Shown in pieces: positions 35,033 through 47,638 of a DNA stretch of 64,000 nt. The first letter of the stretch is position 1; the number at the start of each line of letters is the position of its first letter. The DNA is from Rhizophagus irregularis. Taxonomy: Eukaryota; Glomeromycota; Glomeromycetes; Glomerales; Glomeraceae. The DNA is taken from the NCBI RefSeq assembly GCF_026210795.1, contig NC_089453.1, forward strand, positions 560,501-624,500. Direction: 5' to 3'. A program made the position numbers and the translations under genes. The notes under the pieces were generated by a model. It searched no databases and was not told where the DNA came from. It saw only the letters and a list, made by a program, of their open reading frames with translations.

Positions 35033-38000
35033 TTTGAAGAATTGAAATTTTGATATTTGAAAAATAATAATTGAATTGAAATTTTGGATTGATTGATAAA
35101 TTTGATTTTTTGATTTTTTCCTTGAGGAAGTTTAAGGGTATATATATACTTTTAAAACCATTTTTGTATTACATAGTCACTAATTATAAAATAGACTTTG
35201 ATCAGTAACTTGTAAAAAAAAAAATAAAGATCATGTATATATGAGTCACATTTGTTACAATAAAAATTAGCTAGTAAAATAATTAATAATATAGTCAATA
35301 TTATTTACCCCCTATAAACAAGTAGCACTGATGTATTCATTTATACAACTACATATTACATATTGGTTAGAAGTGTAATTAATATATTATTTGAATAATA
35401 TCTATTTTAACAGAAATTATAGGAAATTTACAAATGGTTTATTGATTTTATAAAAATTATTTATTATCTTCAGTTTTATCATCAGCATATCAGCATAATA
35501 TTTAGTTATTGTATTATTGTATTATAGATTAGAAAAATTCTTATGGTACTTATAAAGATGAGTCACATTTGTCACATCAATTGATTCGTACTGTAATATG
35601 ATTATGATGATATAGGTACTTCAAAAAAAATCAATTTATCAGTAAAAAATTTATGCGAAAGAAATGTGCTACGAAAAAAAAAATGATTATCTCAAATGTG
35701 ATATGACTTTTTTTTTTGTTGTAACAAAATTCGGACAATATATTTGTAGTATTTATTTTTTCATATGACCTTCAGTTATCATATAAACTAGCAAATGAAT
35801 CATATTAAAAAAAAATTATCAAATGACTATCCTATCATAAAAAAAAATTATCTCTTATTTAGGACTATGTTCCAAGTCATTGGCTGAGTTTATAGTCACA
35901 TTATTAAATTAAAAAAAAAGTAAATTAATACTGGTAAAGAACAGATATTGCTATATTTACTATAGCTACATGATGTAATTAATCTTTTTCAGTCATTAGA
36001 TATAATGACACAGATTTACAGATATTACAGATAATAGAGGTATCATAATAAGTGTTACATACTTGGGAATGATTTGACCGTGATATAGCTTATAGCATCA
36101 TATACGGGTTTTGCCTCAGTGTAAGATAAATGGGTAATATTAAAATGTATTTTTCAAATTTTGGCGCGTCAGTGGCAAAATTTATAGCCGATCACCCCAT
36201 TATACTCGTGTCAGTTATCATCTGATGATATATTTATCGCAATATAGCATTATACTATTCAAATATTCAAATATATTCAAATGAATATTGCATAAGTAAT
36301 TTTGTGGTCGCTATCCGATTATGTGTTGAGTGGAAGCTGTGCAGGAAGCGACTTACTAATATCCATTTTGGAAACATTTATTTTTGTCACTGCATGTCCG
36401 TGTAAGTATCATTTTTATTCTATCTAGAATATCAATGTAAGCCGAATATAGATATGAATAATCTGACGATTAACTCGTTTGCACATATATTTTTGATTTT
36501 AGGTGATACATGATCAAAAATGATTTATGAAAAATAAGATGTAAACAAAATTCGAAACAAAACTTTTCTTAATATCTTAACATCAAAGGTAGGATAAAAT
36601 AGCGTGAATATAATAAGATGCGGGTGGGTATTTCGTTTTTGTATTCAGAGGATCATTATTTCGCATGTATTTTTTCCTTACTAATTTATTTCAAAATCTT
36701 GCAATAAATTTGATATTTATACATTTTAAGAAAAAATCTTTGAATACATACTGTATTCTCCAAGTATAATTCGTGTTGTCCGTTTCTTTCTTATAAAGAA
36801 GTCATCAAAATGTTTTTCATGGGATCACTGTTGTGAGATGTGGAACCCGTCAGATGATGAAAACTCAAAAATATTGAGTCAATCATTGAAAGTGAAAGCA
36901 TTTGTGAATCAGTTATCAAGTGAAGGTTTGGATCTAAAAGGCGTGTACTGATGAAAATAGATAGAGGAAGATGGGGTGGAGGCCAATTTTCATTTGAAAT
37001 ATTGTACCCTGGATATCGTGTCTTGAATAAAATTTTATCTGCAAGACTTGAGGAATTAAAGAAATACATCCAACCAGATATTCATGTAATATTCTGAATA
37101 GGGAGAAACTTAATGGCGTCTCTCCAGTTATAGAAGGATTCTAGGTGGCAAGACGTTCAGGGATAGGTGTTAAATGTGGAAGTGATGGATTCCGGATCAA
37201 GAACCCGAGGGAACTAGTAGAAAAATCTTTTGAAATGTTCATCCTCTAAACACAAGCACATTTTTATGGCAAGTCTTTTAATGGTTATAAAGAATTCGTA
37301 AAAAAATACTTTTGGATACTAAATTAATCACAGAAAACACACATTAATATGGAAACCGTTTGTGATCTTGTAATTGAAAAAATGACAATTAACATGGGAG
37401 AATTAAGGTGTAGTTACAATCGGTATTAACAACATAATTTGTCAGATTCGTTTCACATAAAAAGTACAATTAAGTTTGATTGTTAATATTTTTATTGAAT
37501 AATTAATCAGCCAAGAAACAGTGATATAAACGAAGAAGAATCCATTAGTAATGATTAAGGCTGATTCTTGATGTGAACCGAGTTCATAGACTACTCATGT
37601 GACTATTAACAAGCGTACATTTTGAATATTGTTTTACCAGCAAATATATCGTTCCGATTAAGATGATTTAACAGTCACGCCATACATATTATAAATAAAT
37701 ATTATACAGTACAAGTAATAAATAGAGTATAATGATTAATGCGGTCGAGCATTAGTATATTGCGTTTTCCACTGATATATACAGTATGTATTCTGTATCG
37801 TACCAATTTATAATGTTATCTAATTCTGATACTGTATGATTCGTCTAAAATAAGTAAATCGCAAAAAAATTTGGTTAAAGCCACATGGGTAAGTTTCACC
37901 GATGATCAATTTACGAAGTGTTACAACTGAAAAATGTCTGTCTCCTAGAAAGAATTTGTCTATATATATATATATATATATACAAAATTTTGGAATAATA

Positions 38001-38656
38001 ATATATTAATATCAGCAGAAATTATAGTCCATTTAAAGCTAAGATTTATAATATTTTTTTTTTTCGGCTATAAATCCATAATCTCGTGTGAAATATTTGA
38101 GGCTTTATCTATCGAAACACTAGTTCCAATGACAATCGGGACAATTGAGACATGTTAGCAATTCCTAAAACAGACGAAACTTTGATCATAGAAATTCCAG
38201 CAATATGAAAGGAGTTAAATGGCTAATCTGTTAAATTATTTTTTATTAGTATATTATTTTTATTAGTGCAAATTTATCTTTATTTTATTCATACAATTTT
38301 TTTTTGCATTTTATTAAAAATCAATGTGTAAATATTTATTTATATAGACTAGTAGCTATCTAGGTTATAGAAATAATAGAATCGATTTTAATATTTTAAT
38401 ATACTAAAGCTTTAATGGCAAATCACATTATTTTTTTACGTACTAATTAATAAATAAATTTACTTATTAAATATTTAAAATTTGCTCTTTTTAACAAAAT
38501 AATCAGAGTTTCATATTCTAGAGACCTGGTATCCATCTTGATTTCCATTAATATGTTGAATTATTATATCTACGAAGGTTAATGATAAAAATTTGATTGT
38601 AAAAAAAATGCAAGGTATTATTGCACCAATCAAAATTGATTTATAATTATGGGAGA
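35033..38656. other. Long intergenic region with an unidentified coding relic
   Basis: Mostly AT-rich. At 36960-37096 the plus strand reads RGRWGGGQFSFEILYPGYRV and on through LSARLEELKKYIQPDIH before a stop; flanking frames are broken. This may be a relic of a gene I cannot name. The words gagtcacatttgt recur near 35242 and 35559. A (TA)n run lies at 37960-37982. Confidence 0.35.
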
Positions 38657-39004
38657 TGTCTCACAGTACCTAGTGAACTTATTAATTGTGGGGCGCAGTA
38701 TTATATTTAGAATTAGTGTATAAATTTTTAGTGATTTAAAATTGTGAGACGTTACAAATGTAACGTCCGAAATGACGTTAAACTAGAGAAAAGGGTAAAC
38801 GGAATGTTACAGAAATAGGATAGTACAGAAATGATTTACAAAGTTGACAGAATATGAAAGTGACAGAAAGTTATGTTACGCAGGGAATAATTTTATTTTA
38901 GATATATTTAATTATGCTAAACCAAGCATATCATTGTATTATTTGTTGTTACTAACGTTAAGACTAAGGTGGCAACATAATTTATCATGGGCTTAGGCCT
39001 TACA
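38657..39004 (-). mobile_element. Degenerate LTR relative, inverted
   Basis: It reads on the minus strand as a shorter, diverged version of the LTR at 29037-29536. Shared blocks on the plus strand are tagtgaacttattaattgtg-gggcg, aatgacgttaaacta and taagactaaggtggcaac. It ends ccttaca at 39004. No clear target duplication remains. It lies about 175 bp before the CRN start codon. Confidence 0.65.
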
Positions 39005-39178
39005 TCATACGACCAAAAAATTGCGTAACAGTAATTCATACTGATAAATTAATCTTAATCACAATAAATCACTGATCAACGAGTATATATTACCCTCAAA
39101 CTTTCTCAAAACTTTTTTTAACCTTTTCTTTCTCTCTTACTATTCTCAATTTATTACAGAAATATATGCAAAATAATT

Positions 39179-41564
39179 ATGTCGTTAAATTGTTTGGTTC
39201 TAGGCGAAACTTCTTTTAAAAATGTTTTCTCTGTTGACATTGGCAATAAAAACATTGTTGATGGTGAAATAATCGACAGTAGCAATTTAAAAATTTCACA
39301 CCTTAAAACGCATATCTGGAATGAGAAAAAAGACGCATTTCAGATTAAGGATCCTGATAGCTTGAATCTTTGGAAAGTTGATATCAGTGAAGACAATGAA
39401 TACAAACTTAAAGATGTTTCTACTGAAAAAGATATTGAAGTTAAACTTAGTGGTGAGATGTTGAATCCTAACAGAAAGTTTGAGTTCTATTTTCCACATT
39501 TGAAGAATACAATTAACATTCACATCATCGTACAAGTGCCCGCTGCTACTGGTAAAGTGTCTCCTAATGTTTTACCTCTCGAACAAGAAGTAATAGAAAC
39601 TTGTATCATATTTGGTTATATATTTCATTTCATCATTCTTACAAATTTTCTCTGCAGTTACAAGTGCAAGGAAAAGAAAATGGGCAGTTAATAGTGCAAT
39701 TCTACAACATGAACGGGATATATTCTATTATGTTGAACCGGAGGGAAATGATGCAATTCTTGAATCGATATGGAGGCATGAAAATATTGCATTGTATGGT
39801 GCACGGGCTTCTGGAAAAACTACACGGGCGCAACAAATTAGGAAACTGTTGGAGAATGAAGGTTTTATTTGCATTTAGTAAGTTCTAATTCTCTTTTAAG
39901 CTAACTGGTCACATTGCATACAGTCTTAACTGTTGCCTCTATTTCTTTTTTTTTTCTTTGGAATAGTGTAAGTCTTAAGCAAGTTAATATAGAAACTGAG
40001 GAAAGTTTCTGGATGACATTAGGCTCTTGTATCGAGCAATATGCTTGTACTCACATCGATTTCAAATCTGCCAGTGTTTTTGAATCGGTTGATGATATGA
40101 AAATAATATCTTCTGACTATTTTCATCTTGTATTTATGAAAAGAAATTGGAATAGTAACGTTGTTATCATCATTGATGATTTTGATAAAATGTGTGAAGC
40201 GAATGATGATGTTAAAATCTCGTGTCTAGCAAATTTTCGTTGCATTAGAAACTCAAGATATAATTATGCTATCGGATCTATTATTGCCATTGGCACCTCC
40301 TCCAGGATTCTAGATTTAAATCCTATAACAATGGTGACATCACCCTTTAGTTTTAGCGAGACATTCCAGAATCCAAATTTCACATTTAATCAAGTGCAGG
40401 ACTTATATAGAAAGTTTGCAACAGACTATGACTTTACCATTGATCCGGAGGTCATCAAGGATATATATAAACAGACAAGCGGGTATGTGCTGATGAGTCA
40501 CGTGAAATCAAAATCTCATATTTATTTTTCTTATAATTCTGTTATTTTACAGGCATGCTGGCCTTGTCTGCCTTTTCGGACATTTTATCCAGAATAAATT
40601 ACTTGAGAAAATTGGCAAAGATAATGTGCTTACTTTTTCAAGCTGGTTTACCTTTTCCATTAATTCATTGCAGAAGGATATACTTGATCATGCTACCTAC
40701 AGAAAAATGATCGAAATGCTTAATAAAACGAATGCCAAGCCTGCCATTGATCTTCTTCGAACTAGATTCCTGGGATTTTTTGATAATGTGAGGATCTTCT
40801 CTGATGAAGGAGAAAAACTAGAATTCTTGGTAGATGAGGGTGTGCTAATTGAGGGTAAAAATTATTTATCCGAGTTTAAGATGTCATCTGCTTTTGTAGA
40901 TGGGCTGATTCAGCGACAAGTTATTCCTAATGTGTACAAGTCTTCTCCGGAAAGTGCAGTTCCTCAAAAAGATGATGATGACGAATCCCTGGATATTCTC
41001 AACATTTTACAGACAGCCATCCAGTTCTTTGACAAAGACATCATTTCTAATGCAGTTAATTTTGCAAATAATTTGTATACAGGAAGTCAAAAAAATATGT
41101 GTGCTCCCCGAGAAAGTGTTTATAGTACAGAGCTGAACAGGATCCTAGTTAATTGGCTTATCAAGAAAAGTGGTTATGAGGTTACTGGACGGCATCTGGT
41201 AAAAAGTTATGGTGACAAAGAAGGTAAATACAAATATAGCAGCAATATAGTAATTATAACTGAGCATCAAAAAACTGTTCTTGAGCTTTTAGCCACTGCA
41301 ACAGAAAAAGAACTCAATGAACACTCCGAAAGGGTGCTTGAGTATGCTGAAAAACTATCTGTGAATGATATTTGGTTAGTACATTTTACACGTGAAGATG
41401 GTTATGCAAATCAGAAACTTCAGTGGCCATCTGATAATAGAATTAATGTTGTACACTTCTTTCATGACTCAAAGTTTGAGAATGTACTAATGAATGTCCG
41501 ATACATAGATAGCTCTGGTACCATTAAATATATTGTAGATCAGGTTATACCATTACAATCTTAA
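39179..41564 (+). CDS. Crinkler (CRN) protein with P-loop NTPase and nuclease-like C-terminus
   Basis: Four exons (39179-39602, 39658-39877, 39967-40482, 40553-41564) give about 723 residues. Residues 1-120 are the ubiquitin-like CRN header (SLNCLVLGE ... LWKVDIS). A P-loop NTPase follows with Walker A GARASGKTT (about 189-197) and Walker B VVIIIDDFD (about 280-288). The C-terminal 560-700 region resembles the restriction-endonuclease-like domain of CRN proteins (ELNRILVNWLIKKSGYEV, VLELLATATEKELNEH, DIWLVHFT). The usual acidic residue before the hydrophobic strand appears replaced by Ser/Asn (KYSSNIVI), so catalysis is doubtful. CRN proteins are known as host-directed or inter-organism effectors in oomycetes and fungi. 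There is no classical signal peptide, as usual. The first donor is ambiguous (39560 and 39613 also fit the frame). Confidence 0.88.
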
Positions 41565-42689
41565 CTTTTATATACAAAAGTTCTATAATTCTTTAATGCT
41601 TATTAGTACATTAGTAATATTTGAGTTTGTTGTAAAATGATAAAATATAAAGTGAGAAAATATCTTTATGTATTACAAATCAATATGACGTACAATAAAA
41701 AAAAATAAAAATAATGCAGTTCGTAAAATAAATAACTCATATATCGCATAAACTTTATTAGTGAATACAAGAGAGTAGTGAGAGTAATAAATGAAATATA
41801 TGAAGATAGGATTCTAGACTATAAAATACGAGTTTCTTTGCTCTTTCAAGTTTAAGAAAAATATAACTAATTTATTTCTACCACTATTACTTTACAGAAA
41901 CTTCAAGATCGTAGCGATGGCTTAATGCGCAGTAACTGCGTTATAAATACATAGTGACCACATTATGTAATCGTAAAGAAATTACATATATGCAGTTACT
42001 GCGCATTAAGCCATGTAAAGTATTTACTTCGAGATGATTTCTTTAGAGTTAAAATTTCCACACATATCTACAGAATTCTCGTCTTTACAAATTCAGGTTT
42101 ATAATCCCACTGCATAACTATGCGATATTTTTTTAATCAAATAAGGATCTATCCACATCTCAGCGTCCTATATAAGAAAGTAAAAAAACAGAATAATTTC
42201 TCTGAATTTTTCGCAAAAAATAATTTACAATGACAGACTACAATCCATTAAATAATTTCTGGGGGATTTCATCACTGGATTGCAGTAGCTACATGACTCT
42301 CGAGGATGGGAATGACAAAATCGAGAATGGGAATAACAGAACTGAGATTTCAAGACAAAGAATGTAAAGGTTGCAAGCGTAATATACGATATTATAATTT
42401 GGGTTTGCTACACGCTATGAATTTATTATTTTGGAAATATTATGATAATAAATCAATATAATCCTTCTCAGTAGCATTTTAGTTTAATGATTCTAATCGT
42501 GCTAATGATTAAAAGATTTTATGAACTTCCAAAAATTATTATAGTTATTAAATTTAATCACATTTGTATTTTGTATTTTTATACTTAGTCAAATTTCTCT
42601 AATCCATTTATCTTGAGTAAAATTACTTCCTTTAATGATATATATATATATATATATTGAATTTTGCATGAATAAGTGAGTATTCTTAC
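41565..42689. other. Intergenic region between CRN genes
   Basis: It contains the short inverted-repeat element at 41917-42014 and a (TA)n run near 42640. No gene is supported. Confidence 0.4.
41917..42014. mobile_element. 98-bp MITE with perfect 23-bp inverted repeats
   Basis: The ends atggcttaatgcgcagtaac (41917 on) and gttactgcgcattaagccat (to 42014) are perfect inverted repeats over 23 bp, with a 52-bp AT-rich centre. Perfect arms suggest recent insertion. No clear target duplication. Confidence 0.75.
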
Positions 42690-43910
42690 AGAAATTGCGG
42701 GATTGAAAATGCTTTTCCAGTTAATATTGATACTAACAAAGTTAAGACTGTTGGGTATCCTAAGGACGCTATCAAGGAGAAAAAGCAATCGAGTTTGATA
42801 ATTTCGCTACAGACAAACTCAAGTTATGGAAGGTCGACATTTCTCTCGAAGAAAACGAAAAACTTACAAAAATAAATGTTAATATCAAGGAGGAGCTTGA
42901 TGGTGTGGAACCGCTTCTACTTTCAAAAACTAGCATACAGCGTCCTGTTGAGACGAAAGAAGTTCACTGTATCGCAATGTATGGGAGGCAAAAAAGTTTC
43001 AGTAGACAGTAACCCGTGGACAAATAACCCTGTCAGCTTTAAAGTCTCGGCTTTGCACATATTTCACATTTTCAGATGGAACAGAAGGACGAGCATATCG
43101 TTATAAATCGTGAGTGTGGCAGTGAAAAAGAAATTGTTTGTTTGGTTGATGATGAGGATTTGGCGAGTGTAATCTGGACTCAAGGATTCAAGTAAGTATC
43201 ATTTTGCAAAGCGTCTTTTGGCTATTTTTTTTAGAACAAATTATTATAAATGTGGCATACCGCTAACAAAAATAATTTGAGTATTTTATAGCACAACAGC
43301 CATTTTCGTTGTGGACATTTCCCAATCAAGACATTATTTCGGATTAATAACCGATAGTTATATTGATCTCCTCAGGTTCGATGGAGAGTTAGCTGACACG
43401 AAAAGATATTGGAGTACGTTTTGAAAGATATAGTTATGAAGCATAAGACTTGCAATCACGTCACTAGTACAAACGAAGCAACAAGACGCGAATTTATTTC
43501 TTCTGTTCTTCATGGCGTTGCCTCTTGCTATGATGGTGAAGTGAAAGTATGTCCAGAATAAGAGTTATCTGGAAGTCATGGTAAAGGGCCAATGGATTGG
43601 ATTATCAAGATTGGAAATACAATTATCATTGTTACCGAGGCTAAAAGGGAGGATATTAATCAGGGTGTTGGTCAGAATGCAATTCAGTTACAAGATTCGT
43701 CCTAGCGTAATAAAAAGATACGCACATACAATGAGGCTTTGCGTAAAGATGTAATGTATAGTATCGTTTCGAAGGGGTCGACTGGGTCATAATTAAGTTA
43801 GTCACTACTGATAATGGGAATGTCGAGGTATTATTGAGTTTGCGAATACATTTACTTTTCCCATTAACGAGAGTGTGTTCGACAAAAGTCTTATGCTACA
43901 ACTTATAACC
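42690..43910 (+). pseudogene. Crinkler (CRN) pseudogene
   Basis: Decayed CRN pieces occur in order. A header part reads NCGIENAFPVNIDTNKVKTV (42695-42755), then, shifted by one base near 42785, LKLWKVDISLEENEKL. A later part has RREFISSVLHGVASCYDGEV (about 43477-43535), then after a stop SGHGKGPMDW-like sequence and VTEAKREDINQGVGQNAIQL (43633-43692). The DW ... EAK spacing fits a PD-(D/E)XK-type nuclease fold seen in CRN C-termini. More matching sequence continues to about 43900. Several stops and frameshifts make it non-functional, and no start codon is found. It lies 1.1 kb after the intact CRN gene in the same orientation, but the nuclease-like part is of a different subtype, so it is not a simple tandem duplicate. 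Confidence 0.75.
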
Positions 43911-46018
43911 TGTATTATATACAGTATATATATTTTCATATGATCAATAAAGCAATGGGGCAAATTTATCAGTCATTTATAATTTTTTTTTATTCTCGCA
44001 CAGCGTTAAATTCTTTTATTGTTAAATTAAGGTGATCAGATTTTCGTGATGAGATCATTTCCCCAAAAGCATATTCAAAATTGATCCTGCAAGCAAATAT
44101 AAGCAATAATCAAGCGAAAAATCAAACGAAAATTCTAATAAAATTTAAACCTACCATTATTTGATCATTGATACAATCTATATATTCCGCAAAAGTAAAT
44201 AATAAGGTAGGTTGACCGCGAGGAGAAAAGACAAATTTTAATCTAAACTTTTATTGATGATTTATTACTCCATATGGAATTAATTATACAATAATTAAAA
44301 AAATAATTTACTGATTTTCACAGATATTGTCATAGATTTACTCTATAAATAGAAACGTAGTTATATTATTATATTGAATATATTGAATATACAGTATTAA
44401 GCAAATCTTTTACCTTACATAAAAGTAATAAAATCAAAAAAAAAGTACCAAAATCAATCACTTTCATTTGGAATGATCTAAATAAACGCAGAAATTAGTA
44501 TCACAATGAATAATTTTATTGAATTCGCAATTTAATAGAATTTTAAAAAATGAAAATTCATAAATTAATAAGTTAGGAACAAATTTCCCTTCTATTAATT
44601 AGAAAAAAGTTTAAGTTAGAGCAGAATGTAACGTGACTTTCAGATGATCGTTTCAGCGTTTTAATTTTTTGATTTTTGTGATACTTTTTTTTGACGAATA
44701 AAAAAGAGATTAGGTTAGTATGCAATGTCTGAATGTCCTCTGGCAAAAGTATGATTCTTGATATATTTATAACAAAAACACATATATGTCTATTAAGAAT
44801 CATACTATAAACATATCAAGAATGATATTTTTTGCTTCTTACGTGAAAATGTACAATATTTAGGTTAATAGACACTTTATTAAATAGCACTGCCTATAGT
44901 ATCCCTCTAAGTCATTGATTTTAAAAATTTAGCATATTTAAGTGGTGGTTATAACTTATAAATCAAAATTTAAATATTCATATATTAAATCCCTTTATAC
45001 TGATATAGTACTCATGGTACTATATAATTTTTAAAGTTGAAATTTCAACATTGTCTAATTTCGCATAACACTATTCTAATTGGTAACATTAAAAAAGAAT
45101 TTTCCTACTAAGAAAAAAATCATTCCAATCTCAATACCAGCCCATTGATTAGTAAGCAATACTACCGTATATTTATTTAGACGAAAATTAAGTATCATAA
45201 CGTAAATTTAATGAACTTTCAATTAGCAACAGGGCAATCAACATGTTTCTTAAGAACATAACTTTAAAATTTTTAATAAAAGGTGTCGAGTAATAAAAAA
45301 AGTAGTATAAAAAAATGATACTCCAAGTAATTTTTTTTTCATGGAATTATTATTACATGCAATAGTGTAACAATCGCACATGCTTTACAAAGATCCAGAT
45401 ACTTAACAAACCGATACTTGACAAACCGTATTTTAGTTTGCAATCAAATCTTGAGATAAAGGATTATGCAGAAGCGTCTGTGATTGTCTTAAAGATTGAC
45501 ACAAGTCTTCTACTCCTCTGAGCCTCTATTAATAACTATATAAAGGCCTCTCTATCCAAAATTTTCCTTCTTCTTCCTCTCACTCTTATCATTTCCGGCG
45601 AAGAAAATAAACTTATCGTTCTCTTTCTTATTCCCATATTTCCCCCTTTCTTTTAAAGTTTCTTTCAAAATATATTTTATATTTTAACCTATTTTTAAAG
45701 ATATACATATTTATTTATTTTTCTGAGTTAATATATCCTTCTATTTCTCTCTCATACACACTTGGGCTGGTTAGGAATTTTTCGGTGCGGTATAGTGCTA
45801 TGTGGGGTTGAAGCATAGGGCTTACTTTAAGTAACGTATGATTTACATGTTTGATAAGTGTTTGATAGGTGGAAGTAAAACGAGCCAAGAGACTTATTTC
45901 TAAGTATCAGCCATTGTTTGATATTAAAATAATTGTCTAAGATGCTTTCTAAGTGTTTTTTAAGTATAAAAAATCAAAGTATTTTCGACTAGTATGTTGC
46001 CCCTAACCTGGGATAAAG
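43911..46018. other. Long AT-rich intergenic region
   Basis: A minus-strand frame of 76 codons (44573-44803) is not recognised. At 45540-45700 a pyrimidine-rich stretch (cttcttcttcctctc and similar) might be a promoter, but no gene follows. No other structure seen. Confidence 0.35.
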
Positions 46019-47219
46019 CTAAAGCTCCGAACGGTTCGGGCTAAACCGGGGAACCGATCCGAAACCGGCTCAAAATTCGGTTCGGTTCGGTTCGGGTATT
46101 AGAACCGAAAAACCGGCGGTTCGGTTCGGTTTAATCCGATTTTTTATAAAAATGCGAAAAATCGAATAGCCGGCCATCTAGTGATCGTACAAAGTCGAGC
46201 CATATATAATTGGATTCCTCTCGACAAGACGCGTCGAATGGCGGTAAGATCATGTCTCTAGCATCGATAGATCACACGTTAACCCACGCTAAATGATTTA
46301 TAAATAATTGGAATTAGCAAGCTATCTATCGGTGCTAGAGACATGATCTTAGCACCATTCGACGCGTCTCAGTGAGACGAATCCAATGAATATAAATTCG
46401 TTCGTGTACGACCACTAGATGGCGAATAATATCAAGTTTCGCATTTTTTAAAAATTTTCGAGCGTTAAAAATTAAAAATTCCGATACATGAATTTATTCG
46501 TCGTCCAATGGTCATACAAATATAAATTAGGACTCATTGGATTCGTCTCTATGAGACGAGTCGAATGGTGGTAAGATCACGTCTCTAGCATCGATAGATA
46601 GCTTGCTAATGCCAATTTCTTATAAATTATTTAGTGTGAATTAACTTACGATCTATTAATGCTAGAGACATGATCTCACCACCATTCGACTCGTCTCATC
46701 GAGACGAATCCAATGAGTTCTAATTCATATTTGTATGACCATTGGACGACGAATAAATTCATGTATCGGAATTTTTAATTTTTAACGCTCGAAAATTTTT
46801 AAAAAATGCGAAACTTGATATTATTCGCCATCTAGTGGTCGTACACGAACGAATTTATATTCATTGTATTCGTCTCACCGAGACACGTCGAATGGCACTA
46901 AGATCATGTCTCTAGCACCGATAGATAGCTTGCTGATTCAAATTATTGATAAATCATTTAGCGTGGGTTAACGTGTGATTTATCGATGCTAGAGACATGA
47001 TCTTACCACCATTCGACGCGTCTCATCGAGACGAATCCAATGATATATGGCTCAACTTTATACGATCACTAGATGGCCGGCTATATGATTTTTCGCATTT
47101 TTATAAAAATCGGATTAAACCGAACCGAACCGCCGGTTTTTCGGTTCGGTTCTTACGGATTTCGGCTCTAATCCGAACCGTCTATAATCCGGACCAAACC
47201 GACCCGTTCGGAGCTTTAG
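46019..47219. mobile_element. 1.2-kb nested foldback element
   Basis: The termini ctaaagctccgaacgg and ccgttcggagctttag are perfect 16-bp inverted repeats, flanked by ataaag on both sides (46013-46018, 47220-47225). Nearly the whole element is one large palindrome centred near 46620. Each end has arrays of GGTTC/GAACC words. Inside are three hairpin modules (about 46205-46390, 46535-46715, 46863-47045), each with arms attggattcgtctc ... gagacgaatccaat and an inner pair ggtaagatcatgtctctagc / gctagagacatgatcttacc. No coding frame is credible. Mobilisation would need a transposase supplied elsewhere. Confidence 0.85.
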
Positions 47220-47225
47220 ATAAAG

Positions 47226-47638
47226 CTCTATTTTCAGTGAAATGACTAGATATAAGTCAAAGAAATCAAGTTTTCTTTGTTGAAGTAGATGTGCCTTGGC
47301 AAGAGTTAGGTGAAGAAAGTTTAGAGATACATTACCTTAAGTGTGTATTATTTTACAGCCATATGACTCCTTAGGGATGATTAGTATTGCAGGGTTCACG
47401 AACGGCTGTAGTAGTGTGGTTTGCATCCAAGAGAAAGTTGTTTATATTGAATCATATGGGTGTTTGACCGGAATCATCATGTCTCTTGCGTTAGGTGTTT
47501 GTTGATGATAAAGATCATATACTAATGGTTGCAGACACTAATGATTTTAATTTAGGCGATGCATATAGTGATAGTTGATTAGACCAACATCCTACCAGAC
47601 CAGAATGATGAAGTATTTTTTGATGATGATGATCTCTC
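47226..47638. other. Spacer between two elements with coding-like relic
   Basis: Short plus-strand frames read VEVDVPWQELGEESLEIHYL (about 47279-47340) and VFVDDKDHILMVADTNDFNL (about 47499-47560). They look protein-like but are broken and not identified; possibly a gene split by the two flanking insertions. Confidence 0.3.

Noticed and set aside
36791-37069. Minus-strand 92-codon frame
   Set aside because: It lies opposite a plus-strand stretch that looks more protein-like (RGRWGGGQFSFE...); neither is identified, and the minus frame has no motif.
46997-47245. 82-codon open frame at the right end of the foldback
   Set aside because: It lies inside the palindromic arm and encodes only the arm and the GAACC array; the mirrored arm does not preserve it.
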